Source: Physcomitrium patens
Taxonomy: Eukaryota; Streptophyta; Bryopsida; Funariales; Funariaceae
Length of the DNA stretch: 64,000 bases
Reading direction: 5' to 3'
NCBI RefSeq assembly: GCF_000002425.4
Contig: NC_037266.1
Location: forward strand, 1,322,770 to 1,386,769
The position numbers and the translations under genes were made by a program. Shown here in pieces: positions 60,110 to 64,000 of this stretch (positions are counted from its first letter, which is position 1; each line of letters begins with the position of its first letter). The notes below the pieces were generated by a model that worked only from the letters and a program-made list of their open reading frames with translations, ran no database searches and was not told the origin of the DNA.

Positions 60110-63100
60110 TATCAAAAACATAAATATATTATATGTATCATGTTACAAATATAGAATTGAGGTTGTTCCTTGCAATAAGCATCTACATTAATCTTATATT
60201 ATTCTTGAACTTCTTTTATTTGTAGCTATATTATTACATGTAATTCTAATAAATGATTTATTTAATCTTTTATCACATGATTATTTACTTTAAAAAGTAA
60301 AAAATTTAAAGCCATGGATGATAATCATAATTAGTAAAAGAAAGATATTTGTTGAGTAAAAAAATATACCATGTCATTATAAGCAAACTCTACTAATGAT
60401 AAAAGACTTATTCAGTTATTTGATTTATTATTGATGGTATACCCCAAATACTTCTACAAAATTAGATTTACTTGCTTTTATTGTCGACAAGTTTAAATAT
60501 AAAAAGCTAAATATAATTTTATACCTACCTTCATAATCCATAAAATAATTTTTCTAAATTTTAATACCAATTAAAACTTCCTATCTATTATAATATCTCT
60601 TGACAATCTATAATAGTGATAGATATTATTAGTGAAAAACTTAGTTGTTTCTTCATATGTAATAGATTTTATATATGATATAAAACATGTTATTATTATG
60701 AATTCATATACTATTATAAATATAGAATTAAAAAAATATGAGATTGAAAGATTCTTGCTAAAGTCCACAGAAACAAAGACTATAGTTGTTTTGGAATATA
60801 TAATAGTTAAAAAAGTCCATAAGGTCAATAACAAAGAGTTTTTTTTATATTAAACAAATATCACATGATTATATTAAGTCTTTGACTTCTTTTTATATTT
60901 GAGACTATTAAAAAACTTTAAATTTTAGCTCTAAGTTTTATTGTATTTAAAATGTCCGACTGCTAAGAAATCATGACAAGCTTGAATAACATGTAATTAT
61001 ACTTTATCTTTTAGAATATATAAGTAATTTTTGAAATAAAGTATATTATTCTTGATATTGAACTTAGAAGTCTCATATGACTTAAAAAAATTATTTTTAA
61101 TATCATTAATAAGAAGATTAGAAGATATACTTGATTAAACTTTGTTAAAAAAGGTTGAATCAATAATTAATATTAATTTCATTGCTCAAAGATAAAAATG
61201 TTTAGCTTTAAGAAAATCATTTTTTAATGATCAAAAGATGCATTTTCTTCTTTTGATGCATAATAAGAACATCCAAAAAGGTTGTTTGATAAATCTTGTT
61301 ATTTTTTGAGTTGATATGTGATCTTGATAACAACATGTTCCAATAAGGTTGGCAATAATTTAAAATGTGTATCGATATGACATACTTAAGATTCTTGTGA
61401 TTAGTATATGCAATGATTAAATTAGAAGCACCTTCTAAATAATGATGTCATTCTTAAAATGAATACACGATTATAAGAAGTTCTTTGTTGTGGATCTTAT
61501 AATTGATCTTGATTATTGAAAATTTTTTGGAAAAAATAGCTATTAGATGGAATTTATCATTTATTTCTATTTTTAATAATATAGCTCCTCAAACAAAGTC
61601 TAATTCTTCTATTTTCATAAAAAATATCTTAAAGAAGTTGACACAATATAAAATAGATACAAAAATGAAAGCTATCTTTAAAGCTTTAAAAGATGCTTCA
61701 CCTTCTTTGTTCTATTGAAGTTTTTTTTTGCATGTAAGATATATAAGAGGAGCTATTACTTGAAAAAAGTTCTTGATAAAGATTTGATAGTAATTGGCTG
61801 ATTCCAAAAAACATTCTATATTTTTAATTATTTTTAAAATCTTCCAATTTATGATAGTTTAGACTTTCTTAAGATCTATTATAAGACCATTGTTTGAAAT
61901 GATGTATCCTAAGAAGTCAATTTGACTAGTATGAAATACATATTTTTTTATCTTATCATATAGTCCTATATTTTTAAGTTTTTATAACATACAACAAATA
62001 TGAAGTTCATACTTTTTTAAATTCTTAGAGTAGATTAGAATTTTGTTTCAATAACAAATCCTAAAATCATCAAGAAATTCTTAAAAAACATCATTCATTA
62101 GATTTTAAAAAATAATTAGTCTATATATGAATTCAAATAATATGAAATTATATTTAAAATACCCATACTTAATTTGAAGTATTATTATCCATTCATCTTT
62201 TTTATTAATAAATATTAAGTTATATATTATTTATAGATTTATTTTCTTACAGACCTTTATTTGATTTAGTTGATCTAAAAATCTTGAAATGAATGGTAGA
62301 AGGTACATTTTTTTATTGTAATCTTATTGAGTCCTTGATAGTCCATAGACATCTATAAAGTTCTATCTTTTTTCTTTATAAGTAAGATAGAAGCCTCTAT
62401 GGGAGAATTAGAAGGACATATGAAGTTTTTAGCCAAATTCTTATTGAATACAATCAACGTATTTTGTAATAGGCTATAGATTAGTCAAAATGGTAGTTGA
62501 GCTCTTTTTTGAAGATCACTAAAACAATCATATAGACAATGCTTCAGAAACATATCTATTTTTTTTATTCAAAAACATCGTAATAATCTTGATATTGACT
62601 TATAGTATTGATTGTAGTCTTTCTACCATCAAAAATTTATATGGCATATATAACAAAAGTTGATCATTTTTTTGCAACATGCATGAAAGCTCTTGTACCT
62701 ATCAATAGGGGTTTAGACATATTGAACTTATGGATTTCTACTTCACTAGCAAAGCCCTAAGTAAACTATTAGAAAAATAAAGGTTATAAAAAATATAGTC
62801 TATTTTAGGATTAAATTTTTTTAGTAAGAATATTCTTAAAATAAATAAATTAAAAAATATTTAATTAAATTAAATATTATTAAGCTATTATAATCTTTAG
62901 TTACTAAATTGAAAGGAATAATTTTGTAGGTGACATCTTTAGAAGATAAAAAATAATTATTTATTACTTCTACATACATAGATTTGATTTTTTTAATAAA
63001 AGATATTTCTTATTTTTTGACAAAATATTTGTCTATAAAATAGATTGAATTTTTAAATCTAACAAAGCTAATACTTTGTGATTTTTGGACCTAAACAAAT

Positions 63101-63430
63101 TTTTACTATAAAACAAGATAAATGATCTAAGAAGAAGTTAAGGTCTTTACTAAATATTATACAAGATCCTAGCTGCATGATCTCTACTTATCAAGGATAT
63201 GAATTTTAAAGAATCAAAATTTTAATATATTCTTACATAACTAAAAAAAATAGATATTCACTCAAACTTAATATAGTACTAAAACTAGAATAGTTATTGC
63301 TTAAGACTAGAAAATTTTGAAATAAAGCAAAGGACTACAAAGGCATTGACAAGAGTGAAGAAGGATTCACTCTTGCCTCCATATATACTATCTAAGTAGA
63401 AGTCATATAGTAGCATTGTTGTACTATGCG
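60110..63430 (-). mobile_element. Element C'': third decayed C-family copy, truncated
   Basis: From about 60155 the sequence repeats the integrase-to-protease order of C and C' on the minus strand. That is integrase 60155-61080, RNase H about 61080-61740, RT about 61740-62460 and protease about 62700-63170. Gag is not seen: the protease region is followed almost directly by an LTR. There is no LTR at the left end. It is the most decayed copy, with dozens of breaks. Confidence 0.75.
63187..63430 (-). repeat. Partial 5' LTR of element C''
   Basis: It starts TATCAAGGATATG and keeps the TTGACAAGAGTG / CACTCTTG hairpin and the ATATATA box near 63380. Similarity to the C-type LTRs fades after about 63430. 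Confidence 0.65.
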
Positions 63431-63479
63431 AAGTCTTGCTCAAAAATACACTAGGCATGTGGTTGTGGAAGGTAGAACA

Positions 63480-64000
63480 GAAATTGCAACAATTTTTTTT
63501 TTATTCTAATAGAATATTAAATAAACTTTAATTAAACCTTAATAATACTAAATAAGCTTTAATCAAATTCAAAAGAAACCTTAAAGAAATAATAAGAAAT
63601 CCAAAATAAATCTTAAAAGAATCCTAAAGAAATACTAAAATAATCATAAATATATCTTAAATAAATCTCAACTAAGTCCTAATTTAATCCTAATTTAAAA
63701 ATTAATGGAATTCAATCAAATCTTAGAAAAAATCCTAAATCTTAGATAAACTTTTAATCCTAAATCCTAAGTAAATCCTAAATCCTAAATCCTAAGCAAA
63801 TTCTAAATCCTAAATCTTATAAAAATCTTAAATTTTAAATCCTAAATTGTAAGAAAATCCTAAATCTTAAATCCTAGTCCAATCCTAAATCCTAATTAAA
63901 TCCTAACCAAATCTTAACCAACTCAATTCAATCCTAGCATAGTTTAGAACTTCAATATCTATCAATTAAATCATTGATCTTGCTTAGAATTTTACAAAAT
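63480..64000 (-). repeat. Degenerate TCCTAAA-type (sense TTTAGGA) repeat
   Basis: Loose tandem repeats of TCCTAAA and AATCTTAAA run to the window edge. On the minus strand this segment resembles 29585-29800 and the AT-rich DNA after 42338, including the lead-in AAGCAAGATCAAT. It is one base per unit away from the plant telomere repeat CCCTAAA, but too irregular to be a telomere. Confidence 0.65.

Noticed and set aside
63480-64000. True telomeric repeat or chromosome end
   Set aside because: The units are TCCTAAA and variants, highly irregular, and share non-repetitive lead-in sequence with an internal site at 29585.
1-64000. CRISPR arrays, bacterial operons, rRNA or tRNA genes
   Set aside because: No spaced identical repeats, no operon-like gene packing, and no tRNA or rRNA signature was seen. 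The content is eukaryotic.

Overview
This window reads as repeat-rich, AT-rich intergenic DNA of a land-plant nuclear genome. The plant assignment rests on one intact host gene and on the debris around it. The intact gene is an ABCG7-type half-size ABC transporter on the minus strand (17189-19195), whose GC-richer coding sequence stands out from the flanks. A broken piece of a plant CDK-activating kinase (CDKD) lies at 8583-9159. Some Ty3/gypsy chromoviruses have 'SISMDFITDLPSS'-type integrases, closer to what I know from fungi, mosses and lycophytes than to typical flowering-plant lineages. A non-flowering plant is therefore possible but not proven.

Left part (1-21 kb): a decayed Ty1/copia reverse transcriptase/RNase H remnant (1-1260, +); a pogo/Tigger-type DNA transposase fossil (3904-4850, +); the CDKD pseudogene (-); a decayed Ty3/gypsy element (pol about 10580-12970, -) that may belong with a primer-binding site and LTR-like segment at 14981-15902; a cluster of AT microsatellites (16.1-16.5 kb); then ABCG7 with its pyrimidine-rich leader.

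Middle (20.2-43 kb): a PIF/Harbinger transposase gene (two conserved blocks, 20180-21160 and 42571-42995, +) is split by about 21 kb of nested LTR elements. Element A (21272-28760, +, TSD GCTTC) carries a solo LTR in its RNase H region (24855-26126, TSD CCGT). Element B (29801-42332, -, TSD ATTTC) belongs to the same family as A and contains element C (32879-39268, -, TSD CATGT). A and B have LTRs packed with heat-shock-element-like TTCnnGAA arrays.

Right part (44.2-64 kb): a strongly decayed relative of C (C', 44224-60103, -) holds element D (44767-52881, +, two 1067-bp LTRs, a divergent Ty3/gypsy lineage) and a solo LTR of a D relative (53721-55265). A third decayed C relative (C'', about 60110-63430, -) follows. 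The window ends in a degenerate TCCTAAA-type repeat that also occurs inside the split Harbinger element.

The most unusual signals are in the untranslated leaders of the A/B/C families. Several hairpins present a GGATTACC loop on stems that change in a compensated way. Separately, the presumed mRNA 5' end is complementary to the site just after the 5' LTR, which suggests Tf1/sushi-like self-priming instead of tRNA priming. All retroelements here are treated as fossils; all coordinates and difference counts were made by eye.
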